Assembly: GCA_021153325.1 (NCBI GenBank)
Contig: JAGKTQ010000017.1
Location: 1-53,505, forward strand
Direction: 5' to 3'
DNA: 53,505 nucleotides
DNA from: Lachnospiraceae bacterium
Lineage (GTDB): Bacteria; Bacillota; Clostridia; Lachnospirales; Lachnospiraceae
Position 1 is the first letter of the stretch. The number at the start of each line of letters is the position of its first letter. The notes beneath the pieces are model-generated. The model made no database searches, was not told the origin of the DNA, and saw nothing but the letters and a program-made list of their open reading frames with translations. The translations under genes were made by a program, and so were the position numbers. Shown here one piece after another: positions 17,801-25,321 of the stretch.

Positions 17801-19043
17801 AATCACAAAAGTACAGTTTACAGAAGAAATGAGAAAAGATTACACCATTCTCTGCCCACAGATGTCACCGATCCACTTTGAGATCTTAGAACCGGCATTC
17901 CATGCCTGCGGTTACAATTTTGAAGTGCTTTCTAATGACAACAAACATGCCGTAGATGTGGGATTAAAATATGTAAACAACGATGCATGTTATCCTTCTC
18001 TTATGGTGGTTGGACAGATCATGGATGCCTTGCTTTCCGGCAAATATGATTTAAACAAAACAGCTGTTATTATGACACAGACTGGCGGTGGCTGCCGTGC
18101 TACAAACTACATCGGCTTCATACGCCGTGCTCTGGAAAAAGCAGGAATGCCGCAGATTCCAGTCATCTCCTTAAATCTTGGAGGTATTGAAACCAACCCT
18201 GGTTTCCACTTAAATCTAGATATGATAATGCGTGCTGCTTACGGTGCTGTATTTGGCGATATTTTCATGCGTTGTGTTTATCGTATGCGTCCGTATGAAA
18301 AAGAACCTGGAAGCGTCAACGCCGTACATAAAAAGTGGGTAAAAAGATGTCAGGACTTTGTTTCTGCAAAACATATGAATTTCTTCACCTTCCAGAAAAT
18401 GTGCCGTCAGATCATTGAAGACTTTGATGCCATTCCAATTACGGATGAAAAGAAACCACGCGTTGGTATTGTAGGTGAGATTCTTGTTAAGTTCGCACCT
18501 GCTGCTAATAACTATCTTGTGGAATTATTGGAATCGGAAGGTGCTGAGGCTGTCTGCCCTGACTTAATAGACTTTATGCTCTATTGCTTCTACAATCAGA
18601 TATACAAAGCAGAGCACCTTGGTACAAAGAAAAAGACCGCTACCCTTTCAAAGCTTGGTATTTGGGCAATTGAAAAGCTTCGTGGTGGTGCTACAAAAGC
18701 ATTTGAAAAGAGTAAACACTTTGAGGCTCCAACAAGTATTTACAAAATTGTAAAATATGCAGAACCTATTGTAAGCATTGGTAATCAGACTGGTGAAGGA
18801 TGGTTCCTCACAGGTGAAATGGTCGAATTGATTCATAATGATGTACCAAACATCGTATGCTGCCAGCCATTTGCCTGCCTGCCAAACCATATTGTAGGTA
18901 AAGGTGTTATCAAGGAACTGCGTAAGCAATATCCATTAAGTAATATCGTAGCAATTGACTATGATCCAGGTGCCAGTGAAGTTAACCAGTTGAATCGTAT
19001 TAAACTGATGTTATCCACAGCGCAGAAAAACTTAAAAAAATAA
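14811..19043 (+). CDS. 2-hydroxyacyl-CoA dehydratase activase fusion (BadF/HgdC type, DUF2229)
   Basis: A 1410-aa fusion. Two ASKHA ATPase domains of the BadF/BcrA/HgdC type come first: the first starts GIDIGSTTVKIAILDE and carries ICAGGTGSF and ARCGVFAKTD (cysteines expected to hold a shared [4Fe-4S] cluster); the second starts near residue 320 (GIDSGSTTTKTALV) with ACSSGCGSF and TRCTVFMNS. Next is a Cys-rich linker near 605 (CKGCTNNC...), a DUF2229 domain from about 677, and a dehydratase-subunit-like C-terminal half with conserved Cys (NDACYPSLM, TGGGCRATNY). Known activases inject electrons with ATP into radical dehydratases. No partner dehydratase is nearby, so the substrate is unknown. 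AAAGG lies 9 bp before the ATG. Confidence 0.92.
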   Translation: MEKHYTLGIDIGSTTVKIAILDENNTILFSDYERHFANIRETLSSLLQKAYDKLGNITLHPMITGSGGLTLANHLQVPFVQEVIAVATSLKELAPQTDVAIELGGEDAKIIYFEGGNVEQRMNGICAGGTGSFIDQMASLIQTDAAGLNEYAKNYNSLYTIAARCGVFAKTDIQPLINEGATKEDLAASIFQAVVNQTISGLACGKPIRGHVAFLGGPLHFLSELKEAFIRTLKLDEEHIIDTDNSHLFAAIGSALNAKEDVFYTMEEMVNKLSSDIKMEFEVERMEPLFASDEEFKEFEARHAKHHVATADLSTYKGNCYLGIDSGSTTTKTALVGEDGSLLYSFYSSNEGSPLNTVIRSLKEIYSLLPEGAKIVRSCSTGYGEALMKAAFLLDDGEVETVAHYYAAAFFNPDVDCILDIGGQDMKCIKIKNQTVDSVQLNEACSSGCGSFIETFAKSLNYSVEDFASAALFAKHPIDLGTRCTVFMNSKVKQAQKEGAEVADISAGLAYSVIKNALFKVIKVSDASELGKNIVVQGGTFYNNAVLRSFEKIAGCEAIRPDIAGIMGAFGAALIARERYGMEENYQTTMLSIDKINALQFETSMAKCKGCTNNCRLTINKFSGGRQYISGNRCERGLGKQKNENNIPNLFEYKLKRLFSYEPLPADEAKRGSVGIPRVLNMYENYPFWYTFFTELGYRVILSPSSNRKIYELGIESIPSESECYPAKLAHGHVQWLINQKPDFIFYPALFYERNEFEDANNHYNCPIVTSYSENIKNNVEEIGRGEVIFRNPFMSFLSVDTISDALIKEFKELPAAEIRAAVQKGWEEMAAAREDMKRKGEEVIKWMEENHKRGIVLAGRPYHVDPEINHGIPELINSYDIAVLTEDSVSHLASPERPLIVSDQWMYHSRLYAAASYVKTREDLDLIQLNSFGCGLDAVTTDQVNDILSGSDKIYTCLKIDEVNNLGAARIRIRSLLSALRVKEQKKQTRTIRSSAITKVQFTEEMRKDYTILCPQMSPIHFEILEPAFHACGYNFEVLSNDNKHAVDVGLKYVNNDACYPSLMVVGQIMDALLSGKYDLNKTAVIMTQTGGGCRATNYIGFIRRALEKAGMPQIPVISLNLGGIETNPGFHLNLDMIMRAAYGAVFGDIFMRCVYRMRPYEKEPGSVNAVHKKWVKRCQDFVSAKHMNFFTFQKMCRQIIEDFDAIPITDEKKPRVGIVGEILVKFAPAANNYLVELLESEGAEAVCPDLIDFMLYCFYNQIYKAEHLGTKKKTATLSKLGIWAIEKLRGGATKAFEKSKHFEAPTSIYKIVKYAEPIVSIGNQTGEGWFLTGEMVELIHNDVPNIVCCQPFACLPNHIVGKGVIKELRKQYPLSNIVAIDYDPGASEVNQLNRIKLMLSTAQKNLKK

Positions 19044-19057
19044 ATAGGAAATACCCA

Positions 19058-19093
19058 AAAAGGTGTACACCAATTTTTCGGTGTACACCTTTT
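19058..19093. terminator. Bidirectional terminator between convergent genes
   Basis: A 14-bp perfect stem (19058-19071 / 19080-19093, core GGTGTACACC) with an 8-base loop, flanked by A-run on the left and T-run on the right. It can stop both the + strand activase gene (ends 19043) and the - strand chemoreceptor gene (ends 19096). Confidence 0.92.
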
Positions 19094-19095
19094 CT

Positions 19096-20496
19096 TTATT
19101 TCTGTGCTGCTATATCTTTCATTTCCTGCAGATCGTGAATCAATACTTTTGAATACTCTTCTGCTTCTAAACATTTTCTTTCTGCTGTAGTAAAGTCCTC
19201 TTTCATAATAGCCTGTATTACGCTCTTTCCAAATTCATGGAACTTTTTATGTTTCTCCGCAACACCTTCCCATACCTTGCGGATTTCCGGTGTTTTTGGT
19301 GTCATAGAATAATAGAAATGACCAAATCCACATTTTGCAGCATCCAATTGTAACGGCAAAATAGTCCGTTCCTCTACCATCTTTCTAAGATTGTCGAGCC
19401 ATGCATTATGAGCATTGATTGCTTTATCCATATATTTGATAAATTCTGTATATTCCATACGATAAAATGCATCATCTGTCATATCACCCATCTGTTTTGC
19501 AGCTTCATCCAATACGGTTTCAATTTTAGCAACCGGAGCAGTTGTTTCCTTTAACCGTTTACTGATCACACGTACCTGATGTGTATTCTCCTCTAAATAC
19601 ATACACTGTTCTTTGATATTCACAGTCTGGCTTTCCATCTCTGCCATGGAACTGCAGATTTCTTCACTGACAGCAGCAAGAGAACTGATGGATTCATTGA
19701 CCCTTGATACATGTTTCTGGTTCTCATCATTGATTTCCCATACACTTTGAATTTTCTCTGTTACCGTTCCTAAAGAATCAATCGTACTTGTTACGCTTTC
19801 GGAGCTCTTCTGCGAAGCAGTTTTAATCTTATCAACAAAATCTCCCATATTGGCTGTCAGTTTCTGTGTTTCTTCTGCCAACTGACGGATCTCATCTGCT
19901 ACCACTGCAAATCCTCTGCCTGCTTCCCCAGCTCTTGCTGCCTCAATAGAAGCATTTAATGCCAGGAGATTTGTCTGCGACGAAATCGAATTAATACCTG
20001 AAATTACTTCATTCATATGACTGATAATTTCAAGCAAGGTATTCATATCCTCCTGCATTTCTTTGGATTCCTGAATCATACGTGTTGAAAGATCTTTGAT
20101 CGCAGAAAGTTCATTTTGTCCCGACTCAATTTTTTGATGAACTTCATTCGTGTCTTCTGCCGCACTTACGATCGTTTTGGTTAAATCTTCATGCTGACCA
20201 TTTACCTGTGCTGCCACCATGGAAGATTCTTCTGCAGCTTTATGTATGATCGTCGTTTCATCTGCCACAGCACTGGATATATCAATCAATCTATCCGTGT
20301 GCTGATCCAATGCCAATTCAAGTGCACTGATCTCCATAACCGCCTGGATATCTTTATCCATTACCCCTTCAAACTGTTCTCTTCCCTTTAACAGTCTCTG
20401 ATAAATGTCTCCCAATTTTGGATTTTTGGAGTAATCCGCCTCCTTCAACTCCGCAACTGAATCAATAAGACTTGATTTACTTTTCATTAACCCCAT
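19096..20496 (-). CDS. Soluble methyl-accepting chemotaxis protein with CZB zinc-binding domain
   Basis: Cytoplasmic chemoreceptor of 466 aa: no membrane segment or signal peptide. A helical N-terminal region (about 1-90) is followed by the coiled-coil signalling domain, whose hairpin tip is unmistakable (SSQTNLLALNASIEAARAGE and GRGFAVVADEIRQLAEET). Residues about 350-460 form a chemoreceptor zinc-binding (CZB) domain, with AHNAWLDNL, AAKCGFGHFYYS and HKKFHEFG supplying the His and Cys ligands. CZB receptors are known to sense zinc or oxidants such as hypochlorous acid. It would feed CheA/CheW from the fla/che operon. AGAGG lies 8 bp before the ATG. Confidence 0.94.
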   Translation of the reverse strand: MGLMKSKSSLIDSVAELKEADYSKNPKLGDIYQRLLKGREQFEGVMDKDIQAVMEISALELALDQHTDRLIDISSAVADETTIIHKAAEESSMVAAQVNGQHEDLTKTIVSAAEDTNEVHQKIESGQNELSAIKDLSTRMIQESKEMQEDMNTLLEIISHMNEVISGINSISSQTNLLALNASIEAARAGEAGRGFAVVADEIRQLAEETQKLTANMGDFVDKIKTASQKSSESVTSTIDSLGTVTEKIQSVWEINDENQKHVSRVNESISSLAAVSEEICSSMAEMESQTVNIKEQCMYLEENTHQVRVISKRLKETTAPVAKIETVLDEAAKQMGDMTDDAFYRMEYTEFIKYMDKAINAHNAWLDNLRKMVEERTILPLQLDAAKCGFGHFYYSMTPKTPEIRKVWEGVAEKHKKFHEFGKSVIQAIMKEDFTTAERKCLEAEEYSKVLIHDLQEMKDIAAQK

Positions 20497-20530
20497 TCGC
20501 TTAGCCTCTCTTTCTTTTGTATCTTTTTAA

Positions 20531-20559
20531 ATTATACCATATTCCTATAAGACTGTTCA
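20531..20559 (-). promoter_or_regulatory. Possible promoter of the chemoreceptor gene
   Basis: On the - strand: -10 TATAAT (20531-20536) with a weak -35 TGAACA (20554-20559) at 17 bp. No sigma-28 consensus was found here, so this chemoreceptor may be expressed by the main sigma factor. Confidence 0.5.
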
Positions 20560-20678
20560 CATTTTTTTGACACTTTGACCGCATTTTTATCACAATTTCA
20601 GGGTATTATAATAACCATAGAAAGCAAGCATCTCCCAGCTTTCTATAGATATAACTTTTTCATATCTCCCCTTTGTGA

Positions 20679-20706
20679 AAATAAGCCCGGATTCCCGGGC
20701 TTATTT
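20679..20706 (-). terminator. Terminator after the HPr gene
   Basis: A 12-bp perfect stem (20679-20690 / 20695-20706, AAATAAGCCCGG) with a 4-base loop ends on the - strand in TTATTTTC, ten bases or so after the HPr stop. Confidence 0.88.
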
Positions 20707-20716
20707 TTCTTTTACC

Positions 20717-20974
20717 TTATAAATTTTCTTTCATAAAAGCTTCGATCTGTTCTGCAGCTTCTTCCTCATCCGGACCATCTACCGTTATCGTCACACAGTC
20801 CCCTTTATTTACACCAAGTGCCATCAATGCAATAATCTTCTTTCCATCTGCACTTTTCTCCCCTTTATAAAGAGTAACAACACTCTGATACTGTGTAACT
20901 TCTTTTACGAACAGTCCTGCCGGTCTAGCATGAAGTCCGACCGGATCTGTTATAACATAATCAAATTTTTTCAT
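20717..20974 (-). CDS. HPr family phosphocarrier protein
   Basis: An 85-aa HPr-like protein. The active-site histidine is His15 in GLHARPAG, which accepts phosphate from PEP-EI and passes it to the sugar-specific IIA proteins. The region that normally carries the regulatory Ser46 reads SADGKKIIALMALGV, with Lys at position 46, so HPr kinase could not phosphorylate it there and it should not act as the CcpA corepressor. It could be a specialised paralog with a full-function HPr elsewhere. AGGAGG lies 8-9 bp before the ATG. It has its own promoter and terminator, so it is a single-gene unit. Confidence 0.92.
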   Translation of the reverse strand: MKKFDYVITDPVGLHARPAGLFVKEVTQYQSVVTLYKGEKSADGKKIIALMALGVNKGDCVTITVDGPDEEEAAEQIEAFMKENL

Positions 20975-21056
20975 TTTTGATTCCTCCTTTTACAGTTTAA
21001 CTTTATTATACAAGGTTGTTTCTATATTATTCTTTTTATTTTATAACTGTACTATT

Positions 21057-21085
21057 ATTATCCAACCCAAAGCCAAACCTGTCAA
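21057..21085 (-). promoter_or_regulatory. Promoter of the HPr-like gene
   Basis: On the - strand: -35 TTGACA (21080-21085), 17-bp spacer, -10 GATAAT (21057-21062). A second TATAAT (about 21005-21010) lies closer to the gene. The leader from the first would be about 75 nt. Confidence 0.75.
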
Positions 21086-21096
21086 TTCGGATTCCG

Positions 21097-22461
21097 TTAA
21101 AGTCTTTGCATCCATTTCTTTTTCTTAAATACCACAAGAGAGATCAATAAGCGTACACATTCCTCCATGGAGAGCAGAAAATATACCAAATAAATTGGCC
21201 ATTCCAGAACAAAAGCTGCCAAATATCCTAACGGAACACCAAATCCCCATGTACCGATAATATCAATTACCATGACATATTTTGTCATTCCACCACTGCG
21301 GATAATTCCTCCGCCCAAAATCATATTCAATACTTTTACTGGTGCTACAATGGCAAAAGCAATGAGCAAAAGCCTTGCCACCTCTCTTACACTATCTTCT
21401 ACCTGATAGATCCTTACATAAAATGGACTGAGTATAATAATAAGTGTGGAAAATATCAGTGCTCCAATAAGCCCGTAAAGCATCAATTGCTTTGCTTCCC
21501 AATAAGCCTTCTTAGAATCATTCTGTCCCAATGATTTTCCTATCATAATACCTGCTGCCTGCGATAATCCACTCAATGCTCCTATCATCAGAACTTGTGT
21601 CGGTGTCGTTAAAGTCATTGCTGCACATTCCCCTGTACCGATATGACCATAAATGGAAGCATATACATTTTCTCCAAGACTCCAGAGAAATTCGCATAAA
21701 ATGATCGGAAGCAAAATTCCCAAATACTGTATTGTCTTCTCCTTCCCCATGCGAACAACAAAAGGAAGCGTCCATTCCTGCTTTTTATATTCCCACAAAA
21801 ATAAGAGCAATGTTAATACAAATCCAAAAATTTGTGATATCACCGTCGCCAACGCTGCTCCTTTTGTACCCAGCATTGGAAAACCAAATTTTCCAAAGAT
21901 CAGGACATAGTTTAGTCCTGTGTTTACAATGGCTGATAGAATGCTGGAAAACAAAGGAATCTTTGCCGCTTCTTTACAACGTAACAACGTAGATAATATA
22001 CTTCCTGCCGCAATGGGAATGTAAGATACCGAAAGTATTCGTAAATATCCGGCTGCCACTTCCTTCGTTGCCATATCTTCCGTATACATCGACATGATCT
22101 GATTCGGAAACAGGGCACTGATACAGGTAAATATAATAGCCAATCCAAATGCCATGATCAGATTCACATAAAAACTCCGTCCTACTTCTTTCTTATCCTC
22201 TTTTCCTATGTATTGGGCGATCATGATACCTGCCACAGCTGCTATTGCCGAAACAAGTACCGAATATAAGGAATAGAATTTACTCCCCAATCCGATTCCT
22301 GCAATGCTCGTACTTCCAAGCTGTCCGGTCATCACCTGATCCACAACACTGAACGAAGACTGCAAAAGACTCTGCAACGTCACTGGTACTGCAATTTTAA
22401 TTAAACTTTCATGAAATGATTTTCTATCCTGAAATACACTTTTTTCCATACAACTATTCAT
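21097..22461 (-). CDS. MATE family efflux transporter
   Basis: Multidrug and toxin extrusion antiporter, 454 aa with about 12 membrane helices in two related halves. The N-terminal signature is VTLQSLLQSSFSVVDQVMTG followed by GIGLGSKFYSLY; the second half has the matching LCEFLWSLGENVYASIYGHI. MATE proteins export cationic drugs or metabolites with H+ or Na+ entry. The start is uncertain between the ATG at 22461 and one at 22449; neither has an ideally spaced ribosome binding site. It is separated from the upstream DUF2935 gene by a terminator. The substrate cannot be predicted. Confidence 0.93.
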   Translation of the reverse strand: MNSCMEKSVFQDRKSFHESLIKIAVPVTLQSLLQSSFSVVDQVMTGQLGSTSIAGIGLGSKFYSLYSVLVSAIAAVAGIMIAQYIGKEDKKEVGRSFYVNLIMAFGLAIIFTCISALFPNQIMSMYTEDMATKEVAAGYLRILSVSYIPIAAGSILSTLLRCKEAAKIPLFSSILSAIVNTGLNYVLIFGKFGFPMLGTKGAALATVISQIFGFVLTLLLFLWEYKKQEWTLPFVVRMGKEKTIQYLGILLPIILCEFLWSLGENVYASIYGHIGTGECAAMTLTTPTQVLMIGALSGLSQAAGIMIGKSLGQNDSKKAYWEAKQLMLYGLIGALIFSTLIIILSPFYVRIYQVEDSVREVARLLLIAFAIVAPVKVLNMILGGGIIRSGGMTKYVMVIDIIGTWGFGVPLGYLAAFVLEWPIYLVYFLLSMEECVRLLISLVVFKKKKWMQRL

Positions 22462-22561
22462 GCCTTTCTATTTTATCTTTTTTGTATTTCTACTTCCTTC
22501 TATAAATAGAATATTTCACAAAGGTATATTTTTCAATAGGTTAAACGCGTAACCAATTACA

Positions 22562-22608
22562 AAAAAAAAGAGCAGAATTTGTACATATTGACAATTCTGC
22601 CCTCTTTT
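22562..22608 (-). terminator. Terminator after the DUF2935 gene
   Basis: On the - strand, AAAAGAGGGCAGAATTG pairs with AAATTCTGCTCTTTT (one bulge) and is followed by a run of nine or so T residues. It ends the DUF2935 unit before the MATE gene. Confidence 0.85.
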
Positions 22609-22612
22609 ATGA

Positions 22613-23542
22613 TTACTCTAATATTCTCAAATAATGATTTGCCTCACGCAAAACATGGTCTGCTAAAAGTGGTAAAATGATGGATGAGACCTCACAGCAC
22701 ACAATTCCTTTTGTACCTGCCGCTTTAAAATCGCGATATTTCTCAGTTTCTCTTTTCGTCCGCTCTGTAAGCGCCACCGTAGCCTCACAATCTCTTGACC
22801 GCGCCTCACATAATAATTCATTAAAATTTCGTGCAAAGCCGTCTGCTGCCATGATCAGCTCTTCCTCCGTCGGATCTAAAAGTCCACGTATAAACAAAGC
22901 ATGCTCCATCATGATCTGATTCCAAAAACACTCCGTTTCCAAGATCGTATCCCTTGAAATGCATTCGTTCTCCTGCAGCTGCTCGATCAAATTGCAGTAT
23001 AATCTGGCTTCCCGTAAAATATGTTGAATAAGAAGCGGATAGTTTGTTGTAAATATCCTGCACTCCTTCACTTCACAAAGGAGCTCTTCCTTGAAGGCGA
23101 TCAATCCTTTTACCAGTTCCAAAGCTCTTTCATTCAAGGCTCTTACTCTCCGTACCATTCGTACCATATCTCCGACAAAACACCCTGCCCGGAGTCTTTG
23201 CTCTGCCTGTGTGATCCGAATTTCAATAGGAATTCCTGTAAATCTGCTTGTAATCCGCTCTGCCTCCATCGTAAACTCTGTTACAACTTCTCCTGAAGAG
23301 AGTACTTCATTGGAAACAATTCCATCACTCATCTCTACCGTATTCCATAGCAGATCTTCAAATTGCATTCTATACCAATCTGCTTTTTTCATCCAGGAAC
23401 TATCTGGCGGTAGAAAAGCCGCTGTCAAAAAGAAAGAATGTTCCTTCATAATCCTTCCAAAAAATAAATGTGTTTCTAAGGATGTTGTTATAAAACTATC
23501 TCTTGCCTTAAAATCAGAACCAATGGGTGAATCATCGTTCAT
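22613..23542 (-). CDS. DUF2935 domain protein (two helical His-rich repeats)
   Basis: A 309-aa soluble helical protein that matches the DUF2935 family as I know it. It has two related halves, each starting with a motif of the type ExxxFWxxIMxEHxxFxxxLLxP (ETHLFFGRIMKEHSFFLTAA near residue 22 and ETECFWNQIMMEHALFIRGL near 200). The paired His and Glu suggest a metal-binding, ferritin-like helical bundle, which is inference. It may share an operon with the diguanylate cyclase gene 64 bp upstream. AAGGA lies 11 bp before the ATG, and the start codon is inside an inverted repeat. Function is unknown. Confidence 0.85.
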   Translation of the reverse strand: MNDDSPIGSDFKARDSFITTSLETHLFFGRIMKEHSFFLTAAFLPPDSSWMKKADWYRMQFEDLLWNTVEMSDGIVSNEVLSSGEVVTEFTMEAERITSRFTGIPIEIRITQAEQRLRAGCFVGDMVRMVRRVRALNERALELVKGLIAFKEELLCEVKECRIFTTNYPLLIQHILREARLYCNLIEQLQENECISRDTILETECFWNQIMMEHALFIRGLLDPTEEELIMAADGFARNFNELLCEARSRDCEATVALTERTKRETEKYRDFKAAGTKGIVCCEVSSIILPLLADHVLREANHYLRILE

Positions 23543-23592
23543 TACTCTGCATATCCTTATAAGTATGGTTTACTCTATTTTATGCAGAGTAA
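23542..23592. repeat. 12-bp inverted repeat at the DUF2935 start
   Basis: TTACTCTGCATA (23542-23553) and its exact complement (23581-23592) are separated by 27 bp. The left arm touches the DUF2935 start codon and the ribosome binding site lies in the loop. On the + strand it is followed by TTTTTT, but no + strand gene ends here. It could be an mRNA structure or an operator. Confidence 0.6.
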
Positions 23593-23606
23593 AGTTTTTT
23601 GCGCTC

Positions 23607-24833
23607 TTATTTATTCACAGATTCTTCCTTCATTCTCTGTCTAAATTCCATTTTTTCTTTATACATGTTGGCATCCGCTTTTTTATAGCTTTCGTCAATG
23701 CCACTGTCATCTACCACATAATATCCGCAAGATACAGAAAGCTCCCAATCTGCCTCCTGTGGACTGCTGGACACATCCTTCTGGAATGACGCACACATGT
23801 CTGCAAATTTGCTTTCCGAAATTCCTCTGCTGATTACAGCAAACTCATCTCCTCCAATACGATAACAGGTGCATCCTTCTTTGAAATTCTCTTTCAAAAG
23901 ATTTGCAATTCGAATCAGTGCTTTATCCCCTTGTTCATGTCCATAATTATCATTGATATACTTCAACCAGTTCATATCACTGATCAATAAAATTGTTTTC
24001 TCTTCCCAAGGCTCTTTTCTATATTGCTCCAATTGCTCCTCAAAAGCTGTTCTATTAGAAAGATCGGTCATCATATCCACATAGGCTAACTTTTGATAAA
24101 CTCTCTTTTCTGCATCCTGAATTTCCATCCTACTAAATTGTCTGATCGCATAATGCCCTAAATAGGCAAAGAACAGTAGAAAGCCTATTTTACTGAATCT
24201 TCCCACTAAGACTGTAGGTCTTGCATAATAATCCACAATATCGGCGATACAGAAAATTCCCAATAAGATCATTGCCCTATAAATAGATTTATCTGGAATG
24301 GTTTCCTTTTTCCACCACGATTCAAAATAACTTGCCACTACACTTAGAATAATAAGTATAAATAGTACATGCGCCACCGAAACCATTTGAATGTAATAGA
24401 CGGTACTCGTTATTTGTAAAAGCTGTACAATCACAAAAAAGGCAGACGTTATCCAAAACAAACCCCTTACGTACTTTCTCTTTCTTAAGGTTACAAATGT
24501 CAAAAGAAAACTGACCGCCAATACCGGAATCAAATAAAAACAAGTGAAAAACAAATAGGAAATGATTACCATATCTCCCCATAACAGCTGTATCACTCTC
24601 GATTCCAAAAGACTCCAAACACTAGTAGCAACAGCGAGCATTCCCAATCTGACAAGCTTTTTCCGTAACATACGCTGACTCGAAAATACACCCATGACTC
24701 CAATTCCTATGCCGTAGACCAGCACTGGAAGCACAAGTATAATAGAAGGCAATCCATTCATGAGCACCATATAAAGTAGCGCGGCTTTTGTACCTGCATA
24801 TATAGTAGGCAGCTCACCAGCATACTTCTCCAT
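23607..24833 (-). CDS. Membrane diguanylate cyclase (GGDEF domain)
   Basis: Makes cyclic di-GMP from two GTP. The first 235 or so residues of the 408 aa form about 7-8 membrane helices, a sensor of unknown ligand. A short linker leads to a C-terminal GGDEF domain with an intact active site, RIGGDEFAV, and the preceding NDNYGHEQGDKAL stretch. The inhibitory I-site position (normally RxxD, five residues before GGDEF) reads KEGC, so product feedback is probably lost. No clear ribosome binding site precedes the ATG at 24833, so the start is uncertain. The PilZ protein in the flagellar operon is a possible receiver of its product. Confidence 0.93.
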   Translation of the reverse strand: MEKYAGELPTIYAGTKAALLYMVLMNGLPSIILVLPVLVYGIGIGVMGVFSSQRMLRKKLVRLGMLAVATSVWSLLESRVIQLLWGDMVIISYLFFTCFYLIPVLAVSFLLTFVTLRKRKYVRGLFWITSAFFVIVQLLQITSTVYYIQMVSVAHVLFILIILSVVASYFESWWKKETIPDKSIYRAMILLGIFCIADIVDYYARPTVLVGRFSKIGFLLFFAYLGHYAIRQFSRMEIQDAEKRVYQKLAYVDMMTDLSNRTAFEEQLEQYRKEPWEEKTILLISDMNWLKYINDNYGHEQGDKALIRIANLLKENFKEGCTCYRIGGDEFAVISRGISESKFADMCASFQKDVSSSPQEADWELSVSCGYYVVDDSGIDESYKKADANMYKEKMEFRQRMKEESVNK

Positions 24834-24928
24834 AGGAGAGTTAAATACTATTTTATAACAATTTTTCCCTAAAATAAAGAAAAGAAGAGAACATTTCTTT
24901 TATATCATATGATCTTTTATACAAAATT

Positions 24929-25306
24929 TTATTCCTCCGGCGATTGTATTGCATCATATCCAGTTTCCCCTGTACGAATCTTTACCGCCTGATGAATGTA
25001 ATAGCTGAAAATCTTTCCATCTCCAGGATTTCCAGTGAACGCTGTTTTCTTGATCACATCAATTGTTTTTTCTTCCCATTCCTCGGAAGACACTACAATT
25101 TCAAATTTTATTTTAGGAATAACCTGCACATCAATTTTCTGTCCTCTTACATATTCCGCTAAACCTCGCTGTACTCCGCATCCTACTACCTGATAGACCG
25201 TAATTCCATTTACACCAATTTCTGCAAGTGCTTTTTTCACTTCCTCATATTTTTCTTCTCTTACAATTGCTTCAATTTTAATGATCGTACCGTTATTCTC
25301 TGCCAT
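24929..25306 (-). CDS. PII family nitrogen regulatory protein (GlnK-like)
   Basis: A 125-aa PII signal protein, encoded 15 bp after the ammonium transporter; in known amt-glnK pairs the trimer plugs the transporter when nitrogen is plentiful. The T-loop reads GLAEYVRGQKIDVQVIPK: the position equal to Tyr51 of E. coli GlnB is Val, with a Tyr just before it, so classical uridylylation by GlnD is unlikely. The B-loop region TGNPGDGKIF that binds ATP is intact. GGGGAGG lies 7 bp before the ATG. Effector binding (ATP/ADP, 2-oxoglutarate) is expected from the family. Confidence 0.94.
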   Translation of the reverse strand: MAENNGTIIKIEAIVREEKYEEVKKALAEIGVNGITVYQVVGCGVQRGLAEYVRGQKIDVQVIPKIKFEIVVSSEEWEEKTIDVIKKTAFTGNPGDGKIFSYYIHQAVKIRTGETGYDAIQSPEE

Positions 25307-25321
25307 ATTAAGACCTCCCCA

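Noticed and set aside
20497..20640. Sigma-28 promoter before the chemoreceptor gene
   Set aside because: No TAAA-N15-GCCGATAA-like sequence found; the best match is an ordinary sigma-A-type -10.
23091..23789. + strand open frame spanning the DUF2935 and cyclase genes
   Set aside because: It crosses two real genes on the opposite strand and has no start signal or recognisable domain.
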